64,000 nucleotides of DNA. It comes from Rhizobiales bacterium Y(2018). Its GTDB lineage: Bacteria; Pseudomonadota; Alphaproteobacteria; Rhizobiales; Aestuariivirgaceae. Position 1 is the first letter of the stretch; the number at the start of each line of letters is the position of its first letter. Position numbers and translations under genes: made by a program. The notes below the pieces were generated by a model. That model worked only from the letters and a program-made list of their open reading frames with translations. It was not told the origin of the DNA and ran no database searches. This document shows, piece by piece, positions 51,664-61,292 of this stretch. The DNA lies in the NCBI GenBank assembly GCA_005502925.1, contig SCPD01000007.1, forward strand, positions 186,001 through 250,000. Reading direction: 5' to 3'.

Positions 51664-52902
51664 TCAATCGAACAGGAATTCGCGCCCGACTTTAACCCTT
51701 CTCACCCCGTCATAGGCGATGATGTCGGCCGTCGCATAGGTCTCCGACAAGGTCGCCGGCAGGAAGCTCCCTGTACCGACGATATCGAGGGGCGCCTTGG
51801 CCGCGCCCATGACCTGGCATTTCTGCGGATCGAAGCCGGACGAGCCGACGATCTGCGCATCGCGATAGCCTGCCTCGTCGAGCGCCAGGCGCGCATGGAT
51901 GATGGCAGCGACCGACACACCCTTGCCGAACAAGATGCGGCGCACCTTGTCGACCAGGATATTGCCGGGATCGAGCTGGAAGGCGCGCCCGCCCAGAACC
52001 TGCTCGACGATGTTGTATTCGCCCGACACGCCGAGCCACTGGCCGACGCGCTCGACCGACTTCTCATAGTCGAGCCCTTCGGCGAAGCGTCCGCCATGCG
52101 TGTCGAGGCGGACGCCGAAAGTCTTGCCCAGCTTGTCGAGCTTCGCTTCCTCGTAGAACCACCTGGCGCAGCGCAGAGAGTCGGTGATCTCCTCACCCGT
52201 ATAGTCGACGAGCGCGACGAGTGTCTTGGCGTCGGGGATCGTCGCCTGGAACAGCTTCATCGCTTCCAGCACATCACCGCCCGCATAACCGACGAGCGCA
52301 TGCGGCATCGTCCCCATGCCGGCATCGGCGCCGAACAGAGGCGCGGTCAGATCCTGCGACGAGCCGATGAAGCCCTTCACCTTGGGATCGGCGCGCTTGG
52401 CCGCTTCGCTGCCGGTCGCCGCGCCATAGGCGGCGAGGATGTTCATTTCGGCGCCGCTCGCATGGCGCGCATGCATATCCATGAAACCGGCGGTCGGAAT
52501 GGCGCGGCACATCTCATAAGCGTTGTTGGCCGACACGCACGGAATGCCGGTCTTCTGCAGCAGCAGCGTCTCGATCTCCGACAGCTTCGCCATCGAGCCG
52601 GTGATCTCCATCATCTTCTTTTCCGACGGCACCAGATCGCCTTCGTTGAAGAAACGCTTCACCCTGGTGCCGGGCGCCAGCCGGTTGATGAGACGGATGG
52701 TCGGCTCGAGGGCGGCCACCACGCGCCGGCGCATGAACACCGCGAAAGTGACTTCCGAATCGCCATGCGCCTTCACGATGCGCGACGTGTTGGTGAAATA
52801 TTTGTCGGTCTGCGCGTCGGTGGGACCGGCGCTCAGGCAGATGTCGACGATGCGGTCGAGAACCGCGTCGCGCTGGGCCGTCAGGGGAGTTCGCTGATCC
52901 AT
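51664..52902 (-). CDS. pncB: Nicotinate phosphoribosyltransferase
   Basis: 412 residues. The family marks are TDKYFTNTSRIVKAHGDSEVTFAVFMRR at the N-terminus (in the position of Tyr/Phe-x-x-x-x-substrate-binding), GFMDMHARHASG, GSSQDLTAPLFGADAGMGTMPHALVGY and DYTGEEITDSLRCARWF, then VRLDTHGGRFAEGLDYEKSVERV. It condenses nicotinate with PRPP to nicotinate mononucleotide in NAD salvage. This is the type found in many Rhizobiales and archaea. It lies just downstream of the HpcH aldolase gene on the same strand (49-base gap), perhaps one transcript. Confidence 0.88.
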   Translation of the reverse strand: MDQRTPLTAQRDAVLDRIVDICLSAGPTDAQTDKYFTNTSRIVKAHGDSEVTFAVFMRRRVVAALEPTIRLINRLAPGTRVKRFFNEGDLVPSEKKMMEITGSMAKLSEIETLLLQKTGIPCVSANNAYEMCRAIPTAGFMDMHARHASGAEMNILAAYGAATGSEAAKRADPKVKGFIGSSQDLTAPLFGADAGMGTMPHALVGYAGGDVLEAMKLFQATIPDAKTLVALVDYTGEEITDSLRCARWFYEEAKLDKLGKTFGVRLDTHGGRFAEGLDYEKSVERVGQWLGVSGEYNIVEQVLGGRAFQLDPGNILVDKVRRILFGKGVSVAAIIHARLALDEAGYRDAQIVGSSGFDPQKCQVMGAAKAPLDIVGTGSFLPATLSETYATADIIAYDGVRRVKVGREFLFD

Positions 52903-52951
52903 GAGTTGCCTCTCTGCGAGCGGCGGAGTTTGGACGCTTAAGGACTACCGG

Positions 52952-53719
52952 TCAAATCTTCGCGAGCTGATCCTGCAAAGCTTTGGCGCCCGCCGCCAGG
53001 AGGCCGACATCGGTGGCCGCGGCGATGAAACGGAAGCCGTGACCGGCGAAGAAGGCGCAACTCTCGGGCGAGCCGCCAAAGGCGCCGGGCACCAGCTTGT
53101 TCTTCTTGGCCGCCGCCGCGATCGCCTTGATCGCCGCCTCGAGCTTCGGGATCTTGAGATCCTTGCCGAGGCCGAAGCCGAGCGAGATCGACAGATCATT
53201 GGGTCCGACGAACAGCCCGTCGAGGCCCGGCGTCGAAGCGATGGCATCGAGATTGCCGAGCGCCTCCTCGGTCTCGATCATGGCGAAGATCATGGTGCGG
53301 CTGTTGGCTTCCTTCAGGTAGTCGGCCGGCACTGTGCCCGCCGCCTGGACCGCCGCATAGCCGCCCCAGCTGCGCATGCCCTGGGGTGCGTATTTCGCCG
53401 CCTTGACCACCGCTTCCGCCTGCGCCCTGGTATTCACCATCGGCACGATGACGGCAGTGGCGCCGGCGTCGAGCGCCTGGCCGATCAGGCCCGGATCATT
53501 CCACAGGATGCGCAGGACCAGCGGCTTGCCGCTGGCGGTGATCGCCGGCGACATCGAGGCCACGTCGGTGAAACCGGCGAGGCCGTGCTGCATGTCGATG
53601 CATACCGCCTCATAGGGCAGTCTTGCCATCTGCCCTGCGACAATTGCGCCCGGAAAGGTCATCCAGGAGAAATAGAAGGGATCCGCCTTAGCGAGCCTGC
53701 CCCTGAGATCGCTGGCCAT
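52952..53719 (-). CDS. HpcH/HpaI-type aldolase (2-keto-3-deoxy acid aldolase)
   Basis: 255 residues from the ATG at 53719; the longer frame (to 53899) overlaps the DUF1476 gene. The TIM-barrel class II aldolase motifs are present: VCIDMQHGLAGF (in the place of V-x-D-x-E-H-G), PLVLRILWNDPGLIGQALDAGATAVIVPMVNTRAQAEAVVKAAKYAPQGMRSWGG, MIETEEALGNLDAIASTPGLDGLFVGPNDLSISLG. It cleaves or makes 2-keto-3-deoxy acids with a divalent metal. The catalytic Glu of the usual D-x-E-H motif is Met-Gln here (DMQH), as in some relatives. Seven bases separate it from the zeta-subunit stop. Confidence 0.87.
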   Translation of the reverse strand: MASDLRGRLAKADPFYFSWMTFPGAIVAGQMARLPYEAVCIDMQHGLAGFTDVASMSPAITASGKPLVLRILWNDPGLIGQALDAGATAVIVPMVNTRAQAEAVVKAAKYAPQGMRSWGGYAAVQAAGTVPADYLKEANSRTMIFAMIETEEALGNLDAIASTPGLDGLFVGPNDLSISLGFGLGKDLKIPKLEAAIKAIAAAAKKNKLVPGAFGGSPESCAFFAGHGFRFIAAATDVGLLAAGAKALQDQLAKI

Positions 53720-53726
53720 TGGAACC

Positions 53727-54050
53727 TCAGGCGTCCGACTGCAGCTGCTGCAGGGCCTTGCCGAAAAGCTCGTCCATGGTGCGGCGGATCTGGTGATCCG
53801 ACTGCTCGACCTTCTTGGCGTCGAAATCCTTGCGAACCTTGCGGAATACGTCGTCGTCGCCAGCTTCCTCGAAGTCGGCCGCGACCACGGCTTTGACATA
53901 GGCTTCGGCCTCGGCGCCCGAAAGCCCCAGCTTTTCCGCCGCCCACTGGCCGAGAAGCTTGTTGCGCCGTGCCGTGGCCCGGAACTTCATTTCCTCGTCA
54001 AGGGCGAACTTTCGCTCAAAACCTTCCTCGCGCTTGTCGAACGTTGTCAT
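53727..54050 (-). CDS. ATPase inhibitor subunit zeta (DUF1476)
   Basis: 107 residues from the ATG at 54050. The sequence TTFDKREEGFERKFALDEEMKFRATARRNKLLGQWAAEKLGL is the family signature; the rest is a helical bundle (AEAYVKAVVAADFEEAGDDDVFRKVRKDF). In Paracoccus the zeta protein inhibits the F1F0-ATPase hydrolysis by inserting its N-terminus. It is restricted to alphaproteobacteria. It lies divergently upstream of purC (255-base gap, no obvious operator), the position where it is usually found in Rhizobiales, which supports the assignment. Confidence 0.9.
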   Translation of the reverse strand: MTTFDKREEGFERKFALDEEMKFRATARRNKLLGQWAAEKLGLSGAEAEAYVKAVVAADFEEAGDDDVFRKVRKDFDAKKVEQSDHQIRRTMDELFGKALQQLQSDA

Positions 54051-54305
54051 TCCGGTGCTCCCAAATAGGATTATGTACAAATCACGCTGCCGGATGAGAT
54101 AGCGGCTGCCCGCCCCCAAATCAACCGCGCTTGATTATCGGGGTCTGTCGGGCTAGGTCCATTGTGCAGCGCACCCCCAGGCATTATGTTTGGGCCATGG
54201 CGGCAAGCTTTGAGTCGCATAACTTCTCGATATTGGTGGCGTAAGGACCCCTTGCGGACGTAATTTGCGAGGGTATCAAGGGTTTTCTGGATGAGGATTG
54301 TGAAT

Positions 54306-55079
54306 ATGAACACCAGGCGCACCCGCATTTATGAGGGCAAGGCCAAGATCCTGTATGAAGGGCCTGAGCCCGGAACCTTGATCGTTCACTATAAGGACGA
54401 TGCAACCGCCTTCAATGCCCAGAAAAAAGCCGTCATCGACGGCAAAGGTGTGCTCAACAACCGCATCTCCGAGATGATCTTCACCAGGCTCAATGAGCTG
54501 GGCCTGCCCACTCACTTCCTCAAGCGCCTCAATATGCGCGAGCAGCTGGTGCGCGAAGTCGAGATCATTCCGCTCGAGGTGGTGGTGCGCAATGTCGCCG
54601 CAGGCTCGCTGTCGAAGCGCCTCGGCATCGAGGAAGGCACCGCCCTTCCCCGCTCGATCATCGAATTCTACTACAAGAAGGACGAGCTCAACGACCCGAT
54701 GGTGTCGGAAGAACACATCACCGCGTTCAACTGGGCGACGCCCCAGGAGATCGACGACATGATGCACCTCGCCATCCGCATCAACGACTTCATGTCCGGC
54801 CTCTTCCTCGGCATCGGCATCAAGCTCGTCGACTTCAAGATCGAGTTCGGCCGTCTCTACGAGAACGACATGATGCGTATCGTGCTCGCCGACGAGATCA
54901 GCCCCGATTCGTGCCGCCTGTGGGACATCAAGACCCAGGACAAGCTCGACAAGGATCGCTTCCGCCGTGACATGGGTGGCCTCGTCGAAGCCTATCAGGA
55001 AGTCGCCAAGCGCCTCGGCATCATGCCGGAGCTCGCCGAGCCCGAACGTTCGCGTCCGCAGCTCGTGAAGAGCGACTGA
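54306..55079 (+). CDS. purC: Phosphoribosylaminoimidazole-succinocarboxamide synthase
   Basis: 257 residues from the ATG at 54306 (GAGG nine bases upstream); the frame also opens at 54291 but that start lacks a ribosome site. SAICAR synthetase motifs: [61 protein letters not shown] and [14 protein letters not shown] with the substrate-binding SPD. It joins CAIR and aspartate with ATP. First gene of the plus-strand pur operon. The region 54051-54305 upstream shows no strong operator to the eye. Confidence 0.96.
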   Translation: MNTRRTRIYEGKAKILYEGPEPGTLIVHYKDDATAFNAQKKAVIDGKGVLNNRISEMIFTRLNELGLPTHFLKRLNMREQLVREVEIIPLEVVVRNVAAGSLSKRLGIEEGTALPRSIIEFYYKKDELNDPMVSEEHITAFNWATPQEIDDMMHLAIRINDFMSGLFLGIGIKLVDFKIEFGRLYENDMMRIVLADEISPDSCRLWDIKTQDKLDKDRFRRDMGGLVEAYQEVAKRLGIMPELAEPERSRPQLVKSD

Positions 55080-55091
55080 ACATCCCTTCCT

Positions 55092-55140
55092 CCTTCCCCG
55101 CTTGCGGGGAAGGTGGCGGTTAGCGCCGGTTGGGGTGAGG
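55092..55140. repeat. Intergenic repeat with hairpin between purC and purS (R7)
   Basis: Perfect 10-bp arms CCTTCCCCGC/GCGGGGAAGG with a 2-base loop, then GGCG...CGCC and GGGTGAGG. This sequence type is a common intergenic repeat in Rhizobiales and Bradyrhizobium-like genomes. It begins 12 bases after the purC stop. Confidence 0.7.
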
Positions 55141-55165
55141 CAGTAGACTATTTCCGCGAGGAACA

Positions 55166-55405
55166 ATGAAAGCCAAGATCAAGGTGACACTGAAGAACGG
55201 CGTGCTCGATCCGCAGGGCAAGGCCATCGAGGGCGCGCTCGGCTCCCTCGGCTTCTCCGGCATCGAGCATGTCCGCCAGGGCAAATATTTCGAGATCGAT
55301 CTCAAGAACACCGACAAGGCGAAAGCCAAGGCCGAGCTCGACGACATCTGCCGCAAGCTGCTCGCCAACACTGTCATCGAGAATTACGAGATCGAGCTCG
55401 CCTGA
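55166..55405 (+). CDS. purS: Phosphoribosylformylglycinamidine synthase subunit PurS
   Basis: 79 residues with the PurS ferredoxin-like fold: KAKIKVTLKNGVLDPQGKAIEGALGSLGFSGIEHVRQGKYFEIDL. It forms the complex PurS-PurQ-PurL which turns FGAR and glutamine into FGAM. GAGGAA precedes the ATG. Normally followed at once by purQ; here the next purine gene starts only at 56997 after a 1.6-kb antisense insert. Confidence 0.93.
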   Translation: MKAKIKVTLKNGVLDPQGKAIEGALGSLGFSGIEHVRQGKYFEIDLKNTDKAKAKAELDDICRKLLANTVIENYEIELA

Positions 55406-55477
55406 TCGCAGGATTTGCGGCCACGGCAGATTTTCGCAAGTGTCGCCTAGAAGTCGATCTTCTAGGCGGGACATCTG

Positions 55478-55995
55478 TCAGGAGGTCACGTCTGGGGGCG
55501 CGGGTTCCGTTCCCCGCTTGGTGGCGAAAGCGTAAGCCCCCATCGCCACCGCAAAACCGCCGACCAGCAACGCCTGCACAGGATTAGGCATGATCGCCAG
55601 CTCGGCAGTACCCGACGACTCACGGATTTCGATCGCGCTGCCCGGCTTGATTCCGACGGCATGTCCGAGCTCCGGAGTCAGGGTCACGGAGGCCTTTCTC
55701 CTCGTTCGGCCTCGTAGACCGCCTCGATCCAAAGTCGCCTTTCGCCCTGCGGCTTGTAGCCATCGCCGGTCAGTCGAGCAGTCTCCTGATCGTCGTTGCA
55801 GAAGGGATATTCTCGGTCATAACTCCGCCTCCCTGATCGCTTTTTATACTCGCAAATCAGGCGGGTGGCGACGACTGTCGCGCTTATCTGCTGCCAGGCG
55901 AAGACCTTGTAATATTGGTAGCCCGTCATCGCCGCAAAAATGAACAGCAGGATAAGCAGTCCCCGGAACCAGCTCGTTCGTATACTGAATATCAT
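55478..55995 (-). pseudogene. Frameshifted DUF3592-like membrane protein, copy A
   Basis: Two overlapping reading frames on the minus strand join into one protein. The N part (55684-55995) has a membrane segment (LLILLFIFAAMTGYQYY), WQQISATVVATR and reads CNDDQETARL...IEAVYEAERGE. The C part (55478 up) reads KASVTLTPELGHAVGIKPGSAIEIRES and ends in another membrane segment. One extra A in the AAA run (plus-strand TTT at 55695-55697) restores a continuous frame, matching copy B at 56402. The layout, one segment-domain-segment, resembles DUF3592 proteins. Either real decay or a base-calling error; it lies antisense within the pur operon. Confidence 0.55.
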
Positions 55996-56088
55996 GGCAG
56001 CCGTGCGATCTTGCGGGTAATTTGCCGCGTTGCATTTCTATACCAGCAACAGCCCGGACTGGATAGCTCTGAGATCCGCCGCGTCGAC

Positions 56089-56400
56089 CTAGCTGGATGT
56101 GTCCTTCCCATCACCCTCATATGTGACGAAGGCGATAAGGCATGCGAGGAGCAGAGCGCCAAGAATAATACCCAGAATGACGACGGGCGCTTTTCCCGAT
56201 CCGGTGACCAATTCGGCCTCGTTGGGTGAAAAGGGAGAAAAAATACTTATGCGGTGCTCGCCGCGAGAAGGAGAACTACAGCCCCACCGATCCCCGGCAG
56301 CTTGTCGCGAAGATCCTTGCGTATCCTGTCTCCGAAGCGCGCCACCCCTTCCGTTAGATAAGCATCTGCGCCGACCCGTGCAACCGGGACCGATCACCTC
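56089..56400 (-). pseudogene. Degenerate remnant, copy C of the same family
   Basis: The C-terminal stretch (SPNEAELVTGSGKAPVVIL with the segment ILGALLLACLIAFVT) resembles the ends of copies A and B: polar turn, E-L-(V/A), then a membrane helix. No N-terminal domain is recognisable. Just upstream, another frame (56247 to about 56370) reads GVARFGDRIRKDLRDKLPG plus a hydrophobic tail but lacks an ATG or GTG start. Both look like fragments. Similarity was judged by eye and is weak. Confidence 0.3.
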
Positions 56401-56401
56401 T

Positions 56402-56921
56402 TCAACCGCGCGCGCGATCCGCATTTTGCCGTGCCAGCTCACGTCGCCAGTAGCGCCAACCATAGGCCCCGATCACCGCCGCCGCGCCGAGGGCGATCAG
56501 CCCTTGCGTACCATCTGGCGCAACGGCCAGTTCGGAACTGCCGGGTGTCACGGGAGAAAGCCTTATGCGAATCGTACTGCCCGGCTTTACCCGCCAGGCA
56601 TCCTCCAGAAAAGGATCGAGTGTCGTATGCACCATCTGTCCCGACGGGCCCTCATAGACCGCCTCGATCCGAAGCCGTTTGACGTCGCCCGACTCGAATC
56701 CCTCCGCAATCAGCCGCTCGGCTTCATCCTGATTGTCGCACAAAGGGTGCCTGGACTGGCGGGTTAATGAACGCCCTCTTGCAAAAAAGGCAGGTTTCCC
56801 GGGTGGAAAGGACCGTCGCGGTGATTTCCGGCCAAAAGTAAGATTTGTAATAGTCAAAGGCTGTCTTGCCGGCCAGGAACACCGAGACGCAGAAGAATAC
56901 GACAATGAGTTTCTCGCGCAT
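56402..56921 (-). pseudogene. Frameshifted DUF3592-like membrane protein, copy B
   Basis: From the ATG at 56921 the frame reads MREKLIVVFFCVSVFLAG, then WPEITATVLSTRETCLFCKRAFINPP, and then runs to a stop at 56724. The matching continuation RHPLCDNQDEAERLIAEGFE...RIEAVYEGPSGQ...RVKPGSTIRIRLS is in the next frame and ends at 56402 after a C-terminal membrane segment. A one-base difference between about 56750 and 56775 would join them. It aligns with copy A along the whole joined length (W-x-x-I-x-A-T-V, C-x-x-x-x-D-E/Q, IEAVYE, KPGS). Function unknown. Confidence 0.5.
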
Positions 56922-56996
56922 CGAAAAAGCTTTTGAACGGCCGGGAAATTCGCTATTCAGCCCCCTTAGACCAATAGCGGCCCGAGCAGAATAGCC

Positions 56997-57659
56997 ATGA
57001 AATCCGCCGTCGTCCTCTTCCCCGGCATCAACCGCGAGCGCGATATGGCGCGCGCACTTGAGGCCGTCACCGGCCACAAGCCCGCCATCGTCTGGCATAC
57101 CGAGACGACCTTGCCCAAGGTCGACCTCGTCGCCGTGCCGGGCGGCTTCTCCTATGGCGACTATCTGCGCTGCGGCGCCATCGCGGCGCGCTCGCCGATC
57201 ATGACCGATATCCGCGCCAAGGCCGAGAAGGGTCTGAAGGTTCTGGGCGTCTGCAACGGCTTTCAGATCATCACCGAAGCCGGCCTCCTGCCCGGCGCGC
57301 TTTTGCGCAATTCAGGCCTCAAATTCGTCTGCCGCGAAGTGAAGCTGAAAGTGGAAAACACCGACACCTTCTTCACCAACCGGATGAAGAGGGGCGCGGT
57401 GGTGCGCTGCCCGGTCGCCCATGGCGAAGGCAACTACATCTGCGACGACGAAACGCTCAAAGCCCTCGAAGCCGAGAACCGCATCGTCTTCCGTTACGCC
57501 GAGGGCACCAATCCGAACGGCGCCACGAACGACATTGCCGGCATCACCAACGGCCGAGGCAATGTCATCGGCATGATGCCGCATCCCGAGAACATGATCG
57601 AACCGCTGCACGGCAATAGCGATTGCCGTCCCCTGTTCGAGAGTCTGCTCGCGGCGTGA
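56997..57659 (+). CDS. purQ: Phosphoribosylformylglycinamidine synthase subunit PurQ
   Basis: 220 residues, class I glutamine amidotransferase. Nucleophile Cys in [23 protein letters not shown], and the His-Glu pair in [25 protein letters not shown] is the oxyanion-strand region. It supplies ammonia to PurL. It is followed by a GST gene whose GTG start overlaps the stop (GTGA), a translationally coupled pair. Confidence 0.95.
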   Translation: MKSAVVLFPGINRERDMARALEAVTGHKPAIVWHTETTLPKVDLVAVPGGFSYGDYLRCGAIAARSPIMTDIRAKAEKGLKVLGVCNGFQIITEAGLLPGALLRNSGLKFVCREVKLKVENTDTFFTNRMKRGAVVRCPVAHGEGNYICDDETLKALEAENRIVFRYAEGTNPNGATNDIAGITNGRGNVIGMMPHPENMIEPLHGNSDCRPLFESLLAA

Positions 57660-58291
57660 GCGCCGAGCTCACCCTCTACGGCGCCCGCTACAGCGTCTAT
57701 GTGCGCGCGGCACTGATGGCGCTCGAAAGCAAAGGCGTCGCCTACGATCTCGTTCCGGTCGACATCTTCTCGGACGCCGATGATCTCGAGGCCTATCGCG
57801 AGATCCATCCTTTCGGCCGCATCCCGGCGTTGCGCGACGGCGATTTCATTCTTTATGAGACGGCCGCCATCAACCGTTACATCGATGAGGGTTTTCTGGG
57901 GCCGTCCCTGCAACCGGCGGAAACCCAGAGCCGCGCCCGCATGACTCAGATCATGTCGATGACCGATTCCTACGCCTATCGGCCGCTGGTCTGGGACGTC
58001 TATGTCGAGCGCGTCTCCAACCCAAAGGAAGGCAAACCCACCGACGAGGCGCTGATCGCATCCGCTCTGCCCAAGGCGCGAACCTATCTCAAGGCGCTGC
58101 ATTATCTCATGGGCCGCCAGGCTTTCCTGGCCGATGAGACGCCGACGCTCGCCGACTTCCACGCCGCGCCGGTGTTCGCCTATTTCCTGGAGGCGGCGGA
58201 AGGCCGCGCCGTGCTGGCGGAATTTCCGCGCGTCCAGAACTGGTGGTCGCGCATCCAGGCGACCGATGCCTTCAAGCGCGCGCACGCATGA
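57656..58291 (+). CDS. Glutathione S-transferase family protein
   Basis: 211 residues from the GTG at 57656, which overlaps the purQ stop by 4 bases. The thioredoxin-like N domain ([34 protein letters not shown]) has the Tyr/Ser at its start as active-site candidates and the cis-Pro loop [24 protein letters not shown]. The helical C domain includes [25 protein letters not shown]. It conjugates or reduces electrophiles using glutathione; the substrate is unknown. Placement inside the purine cluster is likely for co-expression, not a known purine step. Confidence 0.87.
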   Translation: MSAELTLYGARYSVYVRAALMALESKGVAYDLVPVDIFSDADDLEAYREIHPFGRIPALRDGDFILYETAAINRYIDEGFLGPSLQPAETQSRARMTQIMSMTDSYAYRPLVWDVYVERVSNPKEGKPTDEALIASALPKARTYLKALHYLMGRQAFLADETPTLADFHAAPVFAYFLEAAEGRAVLAEFPRVQNWWSRIQATDAFKRAHA

Positions 58292-58941
58292 GGCCGACGC
58301 TCGGCAGATATCTGGCGCTTCTGGGCCTCCTCATCGGCGCCGGCACCCTCCTCGCCCAGTTCGCGCTCACAATGTCTTTATCGCAATCGGCCGGCCGCAC
58401 CCTGCTGGGCTCGGTGATCTTTTTCTTCAGCTTCTTCACCATTCTCAGCAACCTGCTGGCGGTTTCCTGCTTCGCCGCTTTCGCCTTCCCCGGCTGCCGG
58501 CACGTCGCCGTCTTCCGCAGCCCCAAGGTCGCGACCGCCATCGCGCTTTATATGCTGGTGGTCGCCGCCATCTATATCGCCATCCTCGCGGGCCTATGGG
58601 CGCCCCAGGGCCTCATGCGTGTCCTCGACACGCTTCTCCATTATGTGATGCCGGCTCTCTTCCTCGTCTTCTGGGGGGCTTTCGTGCCCAAGGGCGGCAC
58701 CGCCTATGCCGATATTCCCGGATTTCTGGCCTTTCCGGCGCTCTATGGTGCCTATGTCATGATCCGCGGCGCCCTCACCGGCGACTATCCCTATCCGATC
58801 CTCGATGCCGGCACGCTGGGCTACCCCGCGGCGCTCGCCAATATGGCCGCCATTCTGGCCCTTTTCCTGATTCTCGGGCTGGCTCTCATCGCCGTCGACC
58901 GCTGGGCCGGGAAACGGGCCGGAACCGCCTCATCCGGTTGA
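58288..58941 (+). CDS. Pr6Pr-type integral membrane protein
   Basis: 217 residues from the ATG at 58288, which overlaps the GST stop (ATGA). Six hydrophobic segments: [99 protein letters not shown] and [17 protein letters not shown]. The FTILSNLLA and WxPQG...DTLLHYVMP motifs match bacterial Pr6Pr family proteins of unknown function. Probably co-translated with the GST and upstream of purL by 77 bases. Confidence 0.8.
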   Translation: MRPTLGRYLALLGLLIGAGTLLAQFALTMSLSQSAGRTLLGSVIFFFSFFTILSNLLAVSCFAAFAFPGCRHVAVFRSPKVATAIALYMLVVAAIYIAILAGLWAPQGLMRVLDTLLHYVMPALFLVFWGAFVPKGGTAYADIPGFLAFPALYGAYVMIRGALTGDYPYPILDAGTLGYPAALANMAAILALFLILGLALIAVDRWAGKRAGTASSG

Positions 58942-59018
58942 GCTTTTTCGCGTGTTGTTATCCCCGGCCAAGCCCGCTAAAGCACCTCCTTCCCATCACG
59001 CCCGACCCAGCCAAGGCC

Positions 59019-61223
59019 ATGATCCCCAACGATATCAAGATCACCCCTGAACTCGTTGCCCAGCACGGGCTCAAGCCCGACGAATATGAGCGCTTCCGCA
59101 AGCTCATCGGCCGCGATCCGACCATCACCGAGCTCGGCATCGTCTCCGCCATGTGGAACGAGCATTGCTCCTACAAGTCCTCCAAGAAGTGGCTGAAGAC
59201 GCTGCCGACCAAGGGCCCCAAGGTCATCCAGGGCCCGGGTGAGAATGCCGGCGTCGTCGATATCGGCGACGGCCAGGCCGTCATTTTCAAGATGGAGAGC
59301 CACAACCACCCGTCCTTCATCGAGCCCTATCAGGGCGCAGCGACCGGCGTCGGCGGCATCCTGCGCGACGTCTTCACCATGGGCGCCCGTCCCGTCGCCG
59401 CTCTGAACGCGCTGCGCTTCGGCAGCCCCGATCATCCCAAGACCCGCCATCTCGTCTCCGGCGTCGTCGCCGGCATTGGCGGCTATGGCAACTCCTTCGG
59501 CGTGCCGACGCTCGGCGGCGAGGTCAATTTCCACCCGCGCTACAATGGCAACATCCTGGTCAACGCCATGGCGGTCGGCCTCGCCGACACCGACAAGATC
59601 TTCTATTCCAAAGCCGAAGGCGTCGGCCTTCCCGTCGTTTATCTGGGCGCCAAGACCGGGCGCGACGGCATCCATGGCGCCACCATGGCGTCGGCCGAAT
59701 TCGACGACCGGGCGGAGGAGAAGCGCCCGACCGTGCAGGTCGGTGATCCGTTCACGGAGAAATGCCTGCTCGAAGCCTGCCTCGAATTGATGGCGTCAGG
59801 CGCCGTCATCGCCATCCAGGACATGGGTGCGGCCGGCCTCACCTGTTCGGCGGTCGAAATGGGCGCCAAGGGCGATCTCGGCATTGAGCTCGATCTCGAC
59901 AAGGTGCCGTGCCGCGAAGACGGCATGACGGCTTACGAAATGATGCTGTCGGAATCACAGGAGCGCATGCTGATGGTGCTGCGCCCTGAGCAGGAAGAAG
60001 AAGCCGAGGCGATCTTCCGCAAATGGGGGCTCGACTTCGCCATTGTCGGCCAGACCACCGACACGCTGCGTTTCGTCATCAAGCATGAGGGCGAGGTAAA
60101 GGCCGATCTCCCGATCAAGGAACTCGGCGATGAGGCACCCGAATATGACCGCCCCTGGATCGCGCCCAAGGCTCAGCCCTTCCTCAAGGCCGAGGACGTG
60201 CCGGCCCCCAACGATCTCAAGGCGGCGATCCTGAAGATCCTCGGCAGCCCCGATATGTCGTCGCGCCGCTGGGTGTGGGAGCAGTATGATCATCTGATCC
60301 AGTCGAATTCGGCGCAGATCCCGGGCGGTGACGCCGGCGTCATCCGCCTCGACGGCACGCCAAAGGGCCTCGCTGTTTCGACCGACGTGACGCCTCGTTA
60401 TGTCGAGGCCGATCCTTATGAGGGTGGCAAGCAGGCGGTGGCCGAATGCTGGCGCAATCTGACCGCCGTTGGCGCCGACCCGATCGCCGTCACCGACAAT
60501 CTCAATTTCGGGAACCCCGAGCGCCCCGAGATCATGGGCACCTTCGTCAAGGCCATCGAAGGCATCGGCGAGGCCTGCCGGGCGCTCGACTTCCCCGTCG
60601 TCTCCGGCAATGTGTCGCTTTACAACGAGACCAACGGCCAGGCGATCCTGCCCACCCCCGCCATTGGCGGTGTCGGCCTTTTGCCTGATCTGACCAAGAT
60701 GGCGACGGTTGCCTTTAAGGCAGACGGCGAAGCCATTCTCCTCGTCGGCGGTCACGGCACCCATCTCGGCCAGTCGATCTATTTGCGCGAGGTGCTGGGC
60801 CGTGAGGAAGGCGCTCCGCCGCCCGTCGATCTCGCCCGCGAGAAGCGCCATGGCGACTTGATTCGGTCTTTCATCAGATCCGGCCAAGTCACTGCAGTAC
60901 ATGACATTTCCGACGGCGGCCTCGCTTCTGCCCTCATCGAGATGGCGCTCGCGTCCAAGACACTTGGCGCGTCAGTCGGTCCCCTGGACCATGTCGCCCT
61001 CTTCGGCGAGGACCAGGCCCGTTACGTGGTGACATGCCCGGCCAAGGAAGCCGCCAAGATCATCACCCAGGCCCATGTGAAGGGCGTCGATGTCATCCGC
61101 GTCGGCACCGTGACGAAGGACGCCGGATTGATTGTCGAGGGTGCCGCTTCTATATCCTTGGACGACCTGCGCAAAGCGCATGAAGGCTGGTTCCCGGCTT
61201 TCATGGGCGCCAAGGCAGCCTAA
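59019..61223 (+). CDS. purL: Phosphoribosylformylglycinamidine synthase subunit PurL (short form)
   Basis: 734 residues from the ATG at 59019 (AAGG just upstream); an apparent 885-base extension of the open frame to 58134 is noncoding overlap with the GST and Pr6Pr genes. Small-type PurL motifs: [100 protein letters not shown]-like ([15 protein letters not shown]). It is the ATP-dependent synthase subunit that works with PurS and PurQ. A palindrome (R6) follows immediately. Confidence 0.96.
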   Translation: MIPNDIKITPELVAQHGLKPDEYERFRKLIGRDPTITELGIVSAMWNEHCSYKSSKKWLKTLPTKGPKVIQGPGENAGVVDIGDGQAVIFKMESHNHPSFIEPYQGAATGVGGILRDVFTMGARPVAALNALRFGSPDHPKTRHLVSGVVAGIGGYGNSFGVPTLGGEVNFHPRYNGNILVNAMAVGLADTDKIFYSKAEGVGLPVVYLGAKTGRDGIHGATMASAEFDDRAEEKRPTVQVGDPFTEKCLLEACLELMASGAVIAIQDMGAAGLTCSAVEMGAKGDLGIELDLDKVPCREDGMTAYEMMLSESQERMLMVLRPEQEEEAEAIFRKWGLDFAIVGQTTDTLRFVIKHEGEVKADLPIKELGDEAPEYDRPWIAPKAQPFLKAEDVPAPNDLKAAILKILGSPDMSSRRWVWEQYDHLIQSNSAQIPGGDAGVIRLDGTPKGLAVSTDVTPRYVEADPYEGGKQAVAECWRNLTAVGADPIAVTDNLNFGNPERPEIMGTFVKAIEGIGEACRALDFPVVSGNVSLYNETNGQAILPTPAIGGVGLLPDLTKMATVAFKADGEAILLVGGHGTHLGQSIYLREVLGREEGAPPPVDLAREKRHGDLIRSFIRSGQVTAVHDISDGGLASALIEMALASKTLGASVGPLDHVALFGEDQARYVVTCPAKEAAKIITQAHVKGVDVIRVGTVTKDAGLIVEGAASISLDDLRKAHEGWFPAFMGAKAA

Positions 61224-61266
61224 GCATCGGCCCTAAAAGTTGCAGACTTTTCGGACAAGCCGATGT
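61224..61266. repeat. Intergenic palindrome R6, directly after purL
   Basis: Outer arms GCATCGGC/GCCGATGT (7 of 8 pairs) and a partly matching inner CTAAAAG/TTTTCGG pair, starting on the base after the purL stop. It is the same element type as R5 (50964), also directly after a stop codon. Confidence 0.65.
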
Positions 61267-61292
61267 GAGAAACGATGAAGGAGATTTGACGC

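Noticed and set aside
51640-52941. Plus-strand open frame of 433 codons
   Set aside because: Antisense shadow of the nicotinate phosphoribosyltransferase gene; composition is Arg/His/Asp-rich.
55684-55995. Programmed -1 frameshift joining the two parts of copy A
   Set aside because: No convincing slippery heptamer (only GAGAAAGG) and no clear downstream stem were seen, so decay or a base error is simpler.
58134-59018. Extension of the purL frame by 295 codons
   Set aside because: The extra part overlaps the GST and Pr6Pr genes and is Arg/Pro-rich; PurL motifs and length fit a start at 59019.
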